Source: Oscillospiraceae bacterium (GTDB lineage Bacteria > Bacillota > Clostridia > Oscillospirales > Oscillospiraceae). From it: 64,000 nt of DNA. Below the pieces are notes generated by a model. The model saw nothing but the letters and a program-made list of their open reading frames with translations, ran no database searches and was not told the DNA's origin. The position numbers and the translations under genes are program-made. Of the stretch, positions 16,796 to 25,171 are shown one piece after another (position 1 is the stretch's first letter; each line of letters opens with the position of its first letter). The stretch covers positions 1-64,000 of the forward strand of contig CAJTFN010000017.1 in the NCBI GenBank assembly GCA_910575815.1. Direction: 5' to 3'.

Positions 16796-17602
16796 TCAAT
16801 TTGCCGCCACAGCGCCCGCGCCAGAGATCAGCTCCGCCGCATCAGGGGAGGTTGCGAAGTCGAAGAACTTTTGCGCTTGCTCCGAAAGGGGCGTGTCCGT
16901 CTTGGTGACCAGGACAAAGGGCCGCTGAATGACATAGCTGCCGTCCTTCACCGCATCCTCTGTGGGTGTTACGCCGCCTACTGTGACGGCCCGCACGGTG
17001 TCCTTGACGGAGGCGAGGGAGGCGTAGCCGATGGCATCCGGGTTCTGGGACACGGCGGTAATCACATCGCCGGTGGAGGTCAGCTCCTGGCGGTACTGGC
17101 AGTTGTCTGCTGTGCCGGTGATGGATTCAAAGCCGTCCCTGGTTCCGCTGCCGGCTTCCCGGCCAATGAGAACGATCTCTGCGTCCTGCCCGCCGACATC
17201 CTTCCAGTTGGTGATCTCGCCGGTATATATTTTGGCGATGGTATCCACGTCAAGGTCGGAGATAGGGCTATCAGGGTTGACGATCACCGCGATACCGTCA
17301 TAGGCCAGCACCGTCCCGGTCAGCCCCTGGGCGGATTCCTCCGCCTTCAGGTCGCGGCTGCTGAGGCCAATGTCACAGCGCCCCTCCAAAACCGCCTGGA
17401 TGCCAGAGCCGGAGCCGGTGGGGTTGTAGGTGAAGGTCACACGGTCGTTCTGCGCCTCAAACGCCTCACCCAACGCACCGATCACCTCCTCCATAGAGGT
17501 AGAGCCATCAGTGGTGACGGTGCCGGACGTTTTCTGTGAACATCCCGCCATAACCGACAGGGCTAGCACAGCAACCAGCATAAGACTTGCAAATTTTTTC
17601 AT
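16796..17602 (-). CDS. pstS: Phosphate-binding lipoprotein PstS
   Basis: Solute-binding protein of the Pst importer, 268 residues. A lipoprotein signal ends in LSVMAGC with lipidated Cys21. The start MKKFASLM (17602) is chosen because AAAGGAG precedes it and the signal peptide begins there. Phosphate-contact segments typical of the family are present: TTDGSTSMEEV, TGSGSGIQA, SRDLKAEE and REAGSGTRDGFE. First gene of the seven-gene pst-pho operon, downstream of a likely Pho box. Confidence 0.93.
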   Translation of the reverse strand: MKKFASLMLVAVLALSVMAGCSQKTSGTVTTDGSTSMEEVIGALGEAFEAQNDRVTFTYNPTGSGSGIQAVLEGRCDIGLSSRDLKAEESAQGLTGTVLAYDGIAVIVNPDSPISDLDVDTIAKIYTGEITNWKDVGGQDAEIVLIGREAGSGTRDGFESITGTADNCQYRQELTSTGDVITAVSQNPDAIGYASLASVKDTVRAVTVGGVTPTEDAVKDGSYVIQRPFVLVTKTDTPLSEQAQKFFDFATSPDAAELISGAGAVAAN

Positions 17603-17640
17603 GTTCAAATTCTCTCCTTTCAACTTTTGGGGTACGAGAA

Positions 17641-17697
17641 AAGAATACTGCTGGTGTGTAAAATTCAAAAGAGAGGTATTGTAAAATGAATGTAAAA
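17641..17697 (-). promoter_or_regulatory. Putative Pho box and -10 element of pstS
   Basis: On the minus strand TTTTACA occurs at 17697-17691, 17686-17680 and 17663-17657. The first two are exactly 11 bp apart and the third is 23 bp on, close to two further turns. This matches the direct-repeat style of PhoB/PhoP boxes. A -10-like TATTCT lies at 17647-17642, placing the third repeat where a -35 would be. Confidence 0.6.
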
Positions 17698-17746
17698 TCG
17701 GGTATCACCATTGTAGCAAGCAGTGTCTTTGTTCCCACAAAGACTC

Positions 17747-17862
17747 GAAACTGCGGTTTCCGGCGATGCCGGAAACCGCAGTTTCTGCTTGTTGGGGTCG
17801 TACCCCAAACCCCGTGAACAGCCCCGTGACCGGGGCTGGCTGCGCGTTCGTTTCACGAACGC
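17747..17862. other. Cluster of four hairpins, candidate oriT or single-strand origin
   Basis: Four perfect inverted repeats follow one another. They are an 18-bp stem with 3-base loop (17747-17785, GAAACTGCGG...), TTGGGG/CCCCAA (17792-17808), AGCCCCG/CGGGGCT (17820-17837) and GCGTTCGT/ACGAACGC (17844-17862). Such clusters next to mobC are typical of transfer origins or lagging-strand start sites of mobilizable elements. No nic site was identified. The cluster lies at the border between the pst operon and the element remnant. Confidence 0.5.
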
Positions 17863-17943
17863 TGTTGTCCTTGCTGCGCAGGAAAAGACGGAGCCTGCGC
17901 CCCTTTGCAGAGCGAAAAAGCGGCAGTCCTGTCCTTGCCACCA

Positions 17944-18276
17944 TCATCGGATAGCGGCAAGACTGGCAAGGGTCTGTCTGGATAATTCCCAAATCTCGTC
18001 CAGGCGTTTCTGCAAATCCTCAATGTCCGCCGCATAGATGCTCCCGGTTTCGTTTGACCGTTTCGCGTACTGGTTCAGATTATTCGTGCATCGTTGGAGC
18101 ATGGAAACAAGCTGGCGCACATCCTGCAAATCCAGCCTGATGCAGATTCCGTCCAGCGCCATCTTGCGGACATAGGCGCTCATGTTCAGAACGCCAGCGT
18201 CCTCCATTTTGAGTTTTATCCGCTCCTTGTCCTCCGGCGAGATGCGGATTTTCAATTCTTCGGTTCGTTTGCTCAT
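17944..18276 (-). CDS. mobC: MobC-type relaxosome accessory protein
   Basis: Small basic protein of 110 residues. The N-terminal ribbon-helix-helix-like part is MSKRTEELKIRISPEDKERI, then a MobC core (LNMSAYVRKMALDG, NNLNQYAKRSNETGSIY). MobC assists relaxase at oriT. Start ATG 18276 is preceded by GGGAGG. Normally a relaxase gene follows in the same direction. Here the next gene is pstS, so the relaxase has been lost and this is an element remnant. Confidence 0.8.
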   Translation of the reverse strand: MSKRTEELKIRISPEDKERIKLKMEDAGVLNMSAYVRKMALDGICIRLDLQDVRQLVSMLQRCTNNLNQYAKRSNETGSIYAADIEDLQKRLDEIWELSRQTLASLAAIR

Positions 18277-18410
18277 TGTTTTTTGGTTCCTCCCATCGCA
18301 AATAAGATCAACCGTTTTTGATTTTCGGCATCGTATCACAAATCAGATTTTCAAGAAGGTGTCGGACACAGGAGACAAATTCCCGTGTCCGGCGCATATT
18401 CCGTATTTCC

Positions 18411-18523
18411 GTTACGGTTAGTGGTAGTGTTCAAATTGACCACCACCAGCATCCGTAACACTTTTCGGCTTTTTGTTACGGTTAGAGCAAGTGTTCAATT
18501 TGGACACTTGCCTTATCCGTAAC
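18411..18523. repeat. Two tandem GTTACGG...CCGTAAC inverted-repeat units
   Basis: Unit 1 spans 18411-18459 and unit 2 spans 18475-18523, both 49 bp, start to start 64 bp. Each opens with GTTACGG and closes with CCGTAAC. The interior GTGTTCAA(A/T)TT is conserved while the inner arms differ (GTGGT/ACCAC and CAAGTGT/ACACTTG). Unit 2 covers the stop region of the zinc-ribbon gene. Possible terminators, recombinase sites or operators. Confidence 0.5.
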
Positions 18524-18850
18524 GCTCTGGCGATACGCCCGCTGGCGGCAGGCGTTGCAGCAGTAGACTGCATCCGACCGCTTGGGGGTGAAGACTTTTC
18601 CGCAGCCTTTGCAGACTCGATTCTGCCGTTTTTCCAATCGCCGCTGTTTCAAATCTTTCTGATAACCCCGGTTCCCGCACAGACCATAATAGCAATATTT
18701 CTTGCTTTCGATCAACGTGTAGAAATCCCGTCCGCAACCCTTACAGACGATTTTCCGTACAATGGAATTTGGTCTTATCCCGGCGAGTTTTTCTTCATAC
18801 CACTGTCTCAGCGTTTCCTGATTTTCGTATTCCCAATCACAGTTCCACAT
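18482..18850 (-). CDS. Zinc-ribbon protein related to the tail of the neighbouring recombinase
   Basis: 122-residue protein with two Cys clusters: VCKGCGRDFYTLIESKKYC and VCKGCGKVFTPKRSDAVYC followed by CNACR. Start ATG 18850 (MWNCDWEYENQ) is chosen for the GGAGGAAGGG just upstream. The tandem Cys-x2-Cys ... C-x2/3-C layout matches the C-terminal tail of the large recombinase encoded next to it (VCKCCEEEF, VCENCGKAFTTTRNDVKYC), so one probably derives from the other. It likely binds DNA or helps the recombinase. Exact role unknown. Confidence 0.7.
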   Translation of the reverse strand: MWNCDWEYENQETLRQWYEEKLAGIRPNSIVRKIVCKGCGRDFYTLIESKKYCYYGLCGNRGYQKDLKQRRLEKRQNRVCKGCGKVFTPKRSDAVYCCNACRQRAYRQSVTDKASVQIEHLL

Positions 18851-18915
18851 AGGATTTTCCCTTCCTCCCATGAAACAGGGCGGGCCCAAAATATCTGACC
18901 CGCCCCATCCCATGT

Positions 18916-20586
18916 TTATACGGTTTCTGCTCCCTGCTCCTCGGCCCGCTTCTGCCGATACCGCATTTTGCTGTGCGCTTTCCTCTGGCAAGCCTCACAG
19001 CAGTATTTCACATCGTTCCTGGTCGTGGTGAACGCTTTCCCGCAGTTTTCGCAAACACAGTCCCGTTTTCTTCTTTCCGCCACCTCCTGCCGGTAGAATT
19101 TTGCCCGGCAGTTCGGGCCGCAGAACAGAGTATTTGACCGCATGGATTCAAACTCTTCCTCACAACATTTGCAGACCAGCTTGAACAGCTGGCCGACAGC
19201 ATGTTCGCCGGCCTTGATCTTCTGATAGCGTTCCCGGCTCTTGACCCGATGCCTGTGTAGGGATGCCTGCCGCTTTTCTTCCTCCGGCGTCAGCTCCGGG
19301 GCAGGGAGGTCGAACCGACCGATAAATTTCAGATAGATGTCCACTTGTTGCGTCCGGTCATCGTCTATCTTTTCCGGGGCGTGGACGATGATTTTCTCGA
19401 TAAACTCGTTTATCATCGGCGTAGTCAGTTCCGAAAAATCTGTGTACTTTTTCGCCAAGGCGAGGAACCGTTCTACATTGGCGGTGTCCTGCTCGAAGCT
19501 GTCCAGCGCCGATTCCGCCTCTGTGACGGACTGGCGGAGCGCCGTCTGCTCCTGTTCATATCCGGCAAGGAGAGTGTCAAATCGCTCCTCGCCGATGCGC
19601 CCCACTGCGTAGGATTCGTATAGCTTTTTGATGATGGTGTCCAGTTCCTCACAGCGCCGCTTATCCATATTCAATTTGCGCTTCAAATCTTTTGCCGCCT
19701 GCGCCTGCCGAACTTCGGACGCCGCCCGCACCTTTTGAATAAACTCGGCCTCGTTGGAAATGGCGTAGGCACTTGCGGAGCGGATAGTTTCCAGAATCAG
19801 CGTCCGCAGTGCTTTGGTGGAGATGTGGTGATTGCTGCAAGCCGTGTCATGGGACTGACGAGCCAGAGTGTAGGTAGAGCAATCGAACCAGTCCGACGGA
19901 TAAGGCTTGGCGGCGGTTCCCCGTGAGCGGTGGTTATACAGCTTCGCGCCGCAGTCGGCGCAGTAGAGAAGCCCGGTCAGGGGATTGGCCTCGCCGATGG
20001 TATCGTGGCGGCGGGGCGTCTTTCGCAGCTTCTGGGCCAGCTCCCAGGTCTCCTTATCCACGATGGCCTCATGGGTGTTTTCAAAAACCAGCCAGTCCTC
20101 CGGCGAATGGACAATGGCCCGTTTGTCCTTGTAGGATTCCTTATGGGTGCGGAAGTTGACTGTATGCCCCATATACTCTGGCTTGGAGAGGATTTGCCCC
20201 ACCGCAAAGCCGTTCCAGCTATAAGGCCGGGGGATGTCCTCTCTGCTTTTCCAGACACCCCGCCCCTGCCTTGCAAAGTATGCGGCAGGCGTCTCGACCT
20301 TCGCCTCGCAGAGCATCGTGGCGATCTCATAGGGGCCGTGGCCCTCAATGGTAAGCTGGAAGATACGCCGCACGACCGCCGCCGCTTCCTCGTCAATCAG
20401 CCAGTGGTATTTGTCGTTGGGGTCTTTCTTGTAGCCGTAGATGGCACAGTTGGTGGTGGGCTTGCCGGACTCGCCCTTGACCCGAATAGCGGTGCGCTGC
20501 TTGCGGCTCAAGTCCCGCAGATACCATTCGCTCATGATGTTCCTTGTGTGGGGGAAAAAGATGCAGGCCCGAAACCGTTGCAGCAC
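18916..20586 (-). pseudogene. Large serine recombinase lacking its catalytic domain
   Basis: Site-specific recombinase of the TnpX/Tn4451 type. What remains begins at RNIMSEWYLRDLSRKQR (about 20544; possible restart ATG at 20535). It continues through the recombinase domain (YGYKKDPNDKYHWLIDEEAAAVVRRIFQL), the zinc ribbon (LLYCADCGAKLY), a coiled coil and a C-terminal double zinc ribbon. The N-terminal resolvase domain with the catalytic Ser (about 140 residues) is absent. The sequence upstream of about 20544 no longer resembles the family. The break lies next to the end of the triplet-recombinase element, so insertion of that element is the likely cause. The product cannot recombine DNA alone. 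Confidence 0.82.
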
Positions 20587-20615
20587 AATAATTTCAGGCG
20601 CTTTTGGACATAAGC

Positions 20616-20666
20616 AAAGAGCGCAGGATCGGAGTCGGCGTTTGCCTCTCCGGTCCTGCGCTCTTT
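20616..20666 (-). terminator. Terminator of the recombinase triplet
   Basis: A 19-bp stem with one G-T wobble, AAAGAGCGCAGGATCGGAG paired with CTCCGGTCCTGCGCTCTTT (20616-20634 with 20648-20666), has a 13-base loop. It lies just after the stop of the last recombinase and near the putative element end. Confidence 0.75.
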
Positions 20667-20680
20667 CCTCATGCTTTCAC

Positions 20681-22318
20681 TCAGCACAGCCCTTCACTGA
20701 TCACCTCATCAACATCCCTGATCTTGACCTGAATGGTGCCGGCGTCCACCACCGTGATCCGCTCTATAAACTTGTGGGTAATCGTATCATCGTATTCCGT
20801 GAAGCACAGCGGCTGCTGGTCCAGCCATTCCTCCATCTCCCGCTGACGGGAGGTCCGGAGGCTCCTCTGGCTTTCGTCCTTTTCAAGAGCCTGCATCCGC
20901 TCCAGAATTTCCTGCTTCTCCTCCGCCACAGCCCTGAGCTGGTCATTCAACTCCAGGTTATCCATATCCTCCAGCACCTTGTCCAGCAGCACGGCCTGTT
21001 CCGCCGTCAGAGCGTCCAGCCGCTGCTTCAGTTCCAGGAGGCTTACCCCATCCGCCCTGTCGTGGCTCTGGGCCAGTCCCGCCAGCTCCAGGACCCCGGC
21101 CTTTACCTCGGCCCGGATGGCGCCGTACTCGTTCAGAGCGGCCACAATGGCCCTATGGAGTCTGTCCTCGTCCAGCGAGGGCGAGTCATGGCAATATTTC
21201 TTCCCAAATTCCAGACGGGAGACACACCGCCAGACAATCCGCTTTTTGCCGTTCCTGGCCCAGGTACAGCGCTTGTAGGGCGTCCCGCACTCTCCGCAGG
21301 TCAGCAGTTCGCTGAGAGCGTACTTGGAGGAATACTTCCCCTGCTCCGTCTTGCCGGTCTTCTGCATCACCTTCCGTTTGCTGGCCCGGCGGGCCATCTC
21401 CGCCTTCACCTGATAAAACATATCCCTGGAGATAATCGCCGGATGATTATTTTCCACATAAACCATGGGAAACTCGCCGGTGTTCCGCACGATTTTTTTG
21501 CTGATGCAGTCGGTGGTGTAGGTCTTTTGCAGCAGGGCGTCTCCGATGTAGCGTTCGTTGATGAGAATATTGCGAATCGTCTGCCAGGACCACTGCTTCA
21601 CCCCGGTGGCGGTGGGAACGTGGTCCTGCTCCAGTTCCCTCTGAATCCCAAAGATGCTGGCCCCGTCCAGATAGCGGCGGTAAATGCGCCGCACCACCTC
21701 CGCCTCCTCCGGGTCAATCTCCGGCTCACCGTCCGCTCCCCGACGATAGCCCAGCAGACGTGTATACTGGAAGGGCACGTTGCCAGCCTCCCGGCTTTTC
21801 AGAATGCCCCAGATCACATTGTTGCGGATGGACTCGCTCTCCGCCTGGGCGAAGCCGCTGAACAGCGTGATCATAAATTCTCCGGCTTCCGTGAGCGTAT
21901 TGATGTTCTCCTTTTCAAAGTGGACCCCGATGCCCCGGCCCCGCAGCATACGGACGGTGGCCAGACAGTCCACCGTATTCCGCGCGAAGCGGGAGAGGGA
22001 TTTGGTCAGGATCAGGTCAATGCGTCCCCGCTTGCAGGCGGCGATCATGCGGTTGAACTCCGCCCGCTTTTTCATGCTGGTGCCGGTGATGCCTCTGTCA
22101 GCAAAAATTCCTGCAAATTCCCAATCGGGATTCTCCCCGATTTTCTGGGTGTAATACTCCTTCTGGGAGGTGTAGCTGGTGAGCTGCTCCTCGCTGTCGG
22201 TGGAGACCCGGCAGTAAGCGGCGACCCGCAGCTTCCTCCCAGAGGGGCCTCCGGTGGGCGTTTTCTCCTTGGTAGCGGGGATGAGACGTATTCGTTTTTC
22301 TCGTACAGCCTGTTCCAT
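20681..22318 (-). CDS. Large serine recombinase, third of the triplet
   Basis: Complete 545-residue recombinase. The resolvase domain (about 30-175) contains the catalytic Ser in AYCRVSTDSEEQ and the helix with TKSLSRFARNTVDCL. The recombinase domain (about 195-300), zinc beta ribbon (LLTCGECGTPYKRC) and coiled coil (about 390-470) follow. ATG 22318 follows GGGAAAGGAC. The gene is nearest to the presumed element end, as is usual for integrases. It likely catalyses integration and excision together with the other two. Confidence 0.9.
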   Translation of the reverse strand: MEQAVREKRIRLIPATKEKTPTGGPSGRKLRVAAYCRVSTDSEEQLTSYTSQKEYYTQKIGENPDWEFAGIFADRGITGTSMKKRAEFNRMIAACKRGRIDLILTKSLSRFARNTVDCLATVRMLRGRGIGVHFEKENINTLTEAGEFMITLFSGFAQAESESIRNNVIWGILKSREAGNVPFQYTRLLGYRRGADGEPEIDPEEAEVVRRIYRRYLDGASIFGIQRELEQDHVPTATGVKQWSWQTIRNILINERYIGDALLQKTYTTDCISKKIVRNTGEFPMVYVENNHPAIISRDMFYQVKAEMARRASKRKVMQKTGKTEQGKYSSKYALSELLTCGECGTPYKRCTWARNGKKRIVWRCVSRLEFGKKYCHDSPSLDEDRLHRAIVAALNEYGAIRAEVKAGVLELAGLAQSHDRADGVSLLELKQRLDALTAEQAVLLDKVLEDMDNLELNDQLRAVAEEKQEILERMQALEKDESQRSLRTSRQREMEEWLDQQPLCFTEYDDTITHKFIERITVVDAGTIQVKIRDVDEVISEGLC

Positions 22319-22345
22319 AATTTGTCCTTTCCCGGTCGGTTTACA

Positions 22346-23101
22346 CTATCCCTTGAAGGTCGCCGTCACCGCGTTGTCCGCGAAGATGGCGATATATTGA
22401 ATGGCCTTTTCGCCATGGATATCGATTAAATTGGCCTCCTGTGGGAAGCAGTCGTACCGGGCGGAAACACCTTGGAGAATCATTTTTACGATTTCCTCCG
22501 GCTGATCCGGGCGCTCCAGCCCCCGGTTGATGGCGTTGGTCAGACGGACTGCCTCAGCAGACGGCTCATAGACCACAGCGGACTGTTCCGAAGGCGTATA
22601 CGCTGCTGTCTGCCGCTCCACTTCTGCCAGAAAATCAAAATCTTTGATTTCCGTCCTAATTCCACAGCCCTCACATTGGAGGTACAGCGTATCATTTCGC
22701 TTTTGTCCGCTGTGCCGCCGCTTTAAGGGACTGCCGCACTCGCCGCAACGCAGCTTCTCCCGGTATCGAAGGGCTGGGCGGTCTGATCTGCGAACGGTCT
22801 TTTTCCGTTTTTGAATGATTTCCTGCGCCGTTTGGAAGGTCCCGGCGTCAATGAGGACGGGGTAGCCGTCGGCGCCCGTATAGCGAGGATTTTTCAGAAT
22901 GAAGCCCACCCGGTGCATGGTCCACTGCGGGCGTTCCTGGCTGTAGAGGACACTGTCGGCGTTCAGAATATCCGCAATTTTCCACTGATACGTCCCCTCC
23001 AGGTAGGTGGAGAATATCCGTTTCACCACCTCGGCCTCTTGGGGCTGGATGATCAGTTTTCCGTCCTGAATCTGATAGCCGTATAAAATCTTCCGGTTCA
23101 T
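22346..23101 (-). CDS. Recombinase-domain protein without resolvase domain, second of the triplet
   Basis: 251 residues beginning directly at the recombinase (DNA-binding) domain: KILYGYQIQDGKLIIQPQEAEVVKRIFSTYL, then a zinc ribbon (LRCGECGSPLKRRHSGQKR ... CEGCG). No N-terminal catalytic domain is present. The ATG overlaps the stop of the upstream recombinase by 4 bp, so it is made as a separate protein with coupled translation. Similar middle genes occur in the serine-integrase triplets of Firmicutes ICEs. It probably acts as an accessory or directionality subunit. This role is inference. Confidence 0.82.
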   Translation of the reverse strand: MNRKILYGYQIQDGKLIIQPQEAEVVKRIFSTYLEGTYQWKIADILNADSVLYSQERPQWTMHRVGFILKNPRYTGADGYPVLIDAGTFQTAQEIIQKRKKTVRRSDRPALRYREKLRCGECGSPLKRRHSGQKRNDTLYLQCEGCGIRTEIKDFDFLAEVERQTAAYTPSEQSAVVYEPSAEAVRLTNAINRGLERPDQPEEIVKMILQGVSARYDCFPQEANLIDIHGEKAIQYIAIFADNAVTATFKG

Positions 23102-24654
23102 TTCGTATCCTCCTGAACCCGCTCCGCCAGTTCCATACCGCCCCGGAGGTGGAAGTGGATACGGGTCCGAGACTCCGCCGTGACCTTCTCCACCAGCTCA
23201 GCGAACAGGGCTTCATCGAAGCCCTCCAAGCGGTCCGGTCCGCTATGGATTTTATTGACTGTCTGGCGGAAGGTGTCCAGCGCTTCCTCCAGGTCATCCT
23301 CCTTCAGCAGACGGCGGCGCTCCTTCCGAAGCTCCGCCAGCCGGCCATCGAGCTCCCGCAGCTTGGCAGCTCCGGCGGAGGCGTCGAGAACGCCCTTGCT
23401 CTGGAGGGCGCTGACCTTATAGCTCTGGTCGGACGCCTCGGCGATAGCCTTGTTCACCGCCAGCATGGCGGGATTGTTCCGCTGGCGGGCCTCGTTCAGA
23501 GCGTCCAGCTGGCCCAAGGCGGGCTTGAGGATGACGCCGTCGTGGAGCCGGAGCTTGTTGTACATCCGTGCGAAGGCGGCGTGGATGGCCTCCTCCGGGA
23601 TAGGCCCCACGGAGCAGGAGGCGGCGTTTCTCAGGTGGTTCCGGCAGCTCCACGTGGCAGTGCCCTTCCGGGTAGTTCTCCGGTAGAGGGCCTCCCCGCA
23701 AGCTGCGCAGTACATTTTCCGGGACAGCGGGTAGACGCCATCGGGGCGGTCCCGGCGCTTCTTTTTCCTCTGCCGGAGAGCCTGAACCTTCTCAAACGTC
23801 TCTCGGCTGATGATAGCGGGATGGGAGCCCTCGACGTAGATCTGGTCCACCTCGCCGTGGTTGATCTTTTGCGTGAAGGGAAAGCCGGTTTTATAGGTTT
23901 TCTGGCAGAGCGTGTCGCCGATGTATTTTTCGTTCGATAACCAGTAGTAAATCTGGCGGGTGGTCCAGTGGACGTTTCCCTTCCGGTCCTGAATGCCCCG
24001 GCTGATGAGATCGTTCACGATCCAGCCCACGCTGTGGCCGCTGAGGTAGGCGTCGAATACCCAGCGCACCAGCTCCGCCTCTGACCGGATGATCTCCATG
24101 CTTCCGCTGCCCTTGAGGCGGTAGCCGTAGGGCGGCTTGGTGGTGATGAACTGACCCAGCTCCATTCTTCTCCGGAAGCCCTGGTGTCCGTTTTCGGAGA
24201 TGGAGACGGACTCCTGCTGGGCCAGAGCGCCGAAAACGCTCACCAGGAATTCCGTGGTGAGCGTTTCCGTGTCGATATTCTCTTTTTCGAATTGGACGGT
24301 AACGCCGAGGGACATCAGCTCCCGCAGAGAGGCGAGGCAGTCTTTCGTGTTCCGGGAGAAGCGGGAGAGGGACTTCACCAGGACCTTGTCGATCTTACCC
24401 TTCCGACAGTCGGAGAGCATCCGGTTGAAGTCCTCCCGCTTGTCCGTTTTCGTGCCGCTGACCGCTTCGTCGGCGTAGACATCTACAAGCACCCAGCCCT
24501 CGTGGTCATTGATGAGGTCGGTGTAATTGCGGATTTGGGAGGCGTAAGAGAGCGCCTGCTCAGCGTGGTCCGTGCTGACCCGGCAGTAAGCGGCAACCCG
24601 CAGAATGGTGGGTTCCTTTTCCCTGGGTGGGATGATTTTCACGTTTCCTGCCAT
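23098..24654 (-). CDS. Large serine recombinase, first of the triplet
   Basis: Complete 518-residue recombinase. Catalytic Ser in AYCRVSTDHAEQ (about residue 27). Motifs VKSLSRFSRNTKDCL and SVFGALAQQESVSISENG lie in the resolvase domain. The recombinase domain starts PPYGYRLKGSGSMEI, followed by a zinc ribbon (MYCAACGEALYRRTTRKG ... CRNH) and a coiled coil. ATG 24654 has GGAAAGGAGG upstream. A 46-bp direct repeat lies just upstream and another copy upstream of the next resolvase gene. Confidence 0.9.
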   Translation of the reverse strand: MAGNVKIIPPREKEPTILRVAAYCRVSTDHAEQALSYASQIRNYTDLINDHEGWVLVDVYADEAVSGTKTDKREDFNRMLSDCRKGKIDKVLVKSLSRFSRNTKDCLASLRELMSLGVTVQFEKENIDTETLTTEFLVSVFGALAQQESVSISENGHQGFRRRMELGQFITTKPPYGYRLKGSGSMEIIRSEAELVRWVFDAYLSGHSVGWIVNDLISRGIQDRKGNVHWTTRQIYYWLSNEKYIGDTLCQKTYKTGFPFTQKINHGEVDQIYVEGSHPAIISRETFEKVQALRQRKKKRRDRPDGVYPLSRKMYCAACGEALYRRTTRKGTATWSCRNHLRNAASCSVGPIPEEAIHAAFARMYNKLRLHDGVILKPALGQLDALNEARQRNNPAMLAVNKAIAEASDQSYKVSALQSKGVLDASAGAAKLRELDGRLAELRKERRRLLKEDDLEEALDTFRQTVNKIHSGPDRLEGFDEALFAELVEKVTAESRTRIHFHLRGGMELAERVQEDTK

Positions 24655-24689
24655 GGGCTTCGGCCTCCTTTCCGTTTTGGCAACGCCAA

Positions 24690-24735
24690 CACTACCACAC
24701 CACGCCGGAGATATCCAGAACTATTCCCGAACAGC
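24690..24735. repeat. 46-bp direct repeat, copy A
   Basis: Shares CACTACCACACC (24690) and ATATCCAGAACTATTCCC (24711), with identical 21-bp spacing and a following ACAGC, with copy B at 25126-25171. The copies are 436 bp apart. Each copy covers the end of one minus-strand gene (the stop TAG lies in it) and the leader of the next. Confidence 0.75.
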
Positions 24736-25092
24736 TTGTGCCAGAAGGGATTCCGTGTTGATGCTCTCTTTGACAAAGTGGACGGTCACGCCAGCGGCGG
24801 CCAGTTCCCGCAGGATCGCCAGACCGTCGGGGAGGTTCCGGGCAAACCGGGAGACGGACATGGTTACGATCTTGTCGAGCTTTCCCTTCCGGCAGTCCTC
24901 CAGCATACGGTTGAAAGCGGTCCGAGAGTCCCGTATCTGGCTGTCAGGAATTTCCGCATCCGCATATGTATCCGCCAGGGTCCAGTTCTCATGAGCGAGG
25001 ATTTCATCCTTGCAGAGTCTGCCCTGCGCTTCGTGGCTGCCGCCCCGGCAGTATATGGCGGCGCGTGAGACTGTTCTTACTGCATTTGCCAT
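24721..25092 (-). CDS. Short serine recombinase, catalytic domain only
   Basis: 123-residue protein starting MANAVRTVSRAAIYCRGGSHEAQ. It matches the resolvase N-terminal domain through KLDKIVTMSVSRFARNLPDGLAILREL and ends after KESINTESLL, where full-length proteins go on into the recombinase domain. The nucleophile region reads CRGGSHEAQ instead of CRVSTxxxEQ, so the expected Ser is displaced and activity is doubtful. The stop lies in a direct repeat also found upstream of the gene. It is either a recombination-made truncation or an accessory protein. Confidence 0.7.
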   Translation of the reverse strand: MANAVRTVSRAAIYCRGGSHEAQGRLCKDEILAHENWTLADTYADAEIPDSQIRDSRTAFNRMLEDCRKGKLDKIVTMSVSRFARNLPDGLAILRELAAAGVTVHFVKESINTESLLAQAVRE

Positions 25093-25125
25093 GTCAAATC
25101 CTTCTTTCCTGTTTGGTACTGCAGA

Positions 25126-25171
25126 CACTACCACACCTTTTGGGGAATATCCAGAACTATTCCCACACAGC
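25126..25171. repeat. 46-bp direct repeat, copy B
   Basis: Second copy of the repeat at 24690-24735. CACTACCACACC (25126), ATATCCAGAACTATTCCC (25147) and ACAGC (25167) have identical spacing. The middle 9 bases differ. Confidence 0.75.

Noticed and set aside
17747-17785. Long palindrome as a CRISPR repeat
   Set aside because: Only one copy, with no spacers or cas genes.
20441-22429. Plus-strand open frame of about 660 codons opposite the recombinase
   Set aside because: No motif or ribosome site. The minus strand carries a complete serine recombinase.
24669-25171. Direct repeats as ICE attachment sites
   Set aside because: They lie upstream of recombinase genes within the element, not at its edge, and cover gene leaders.
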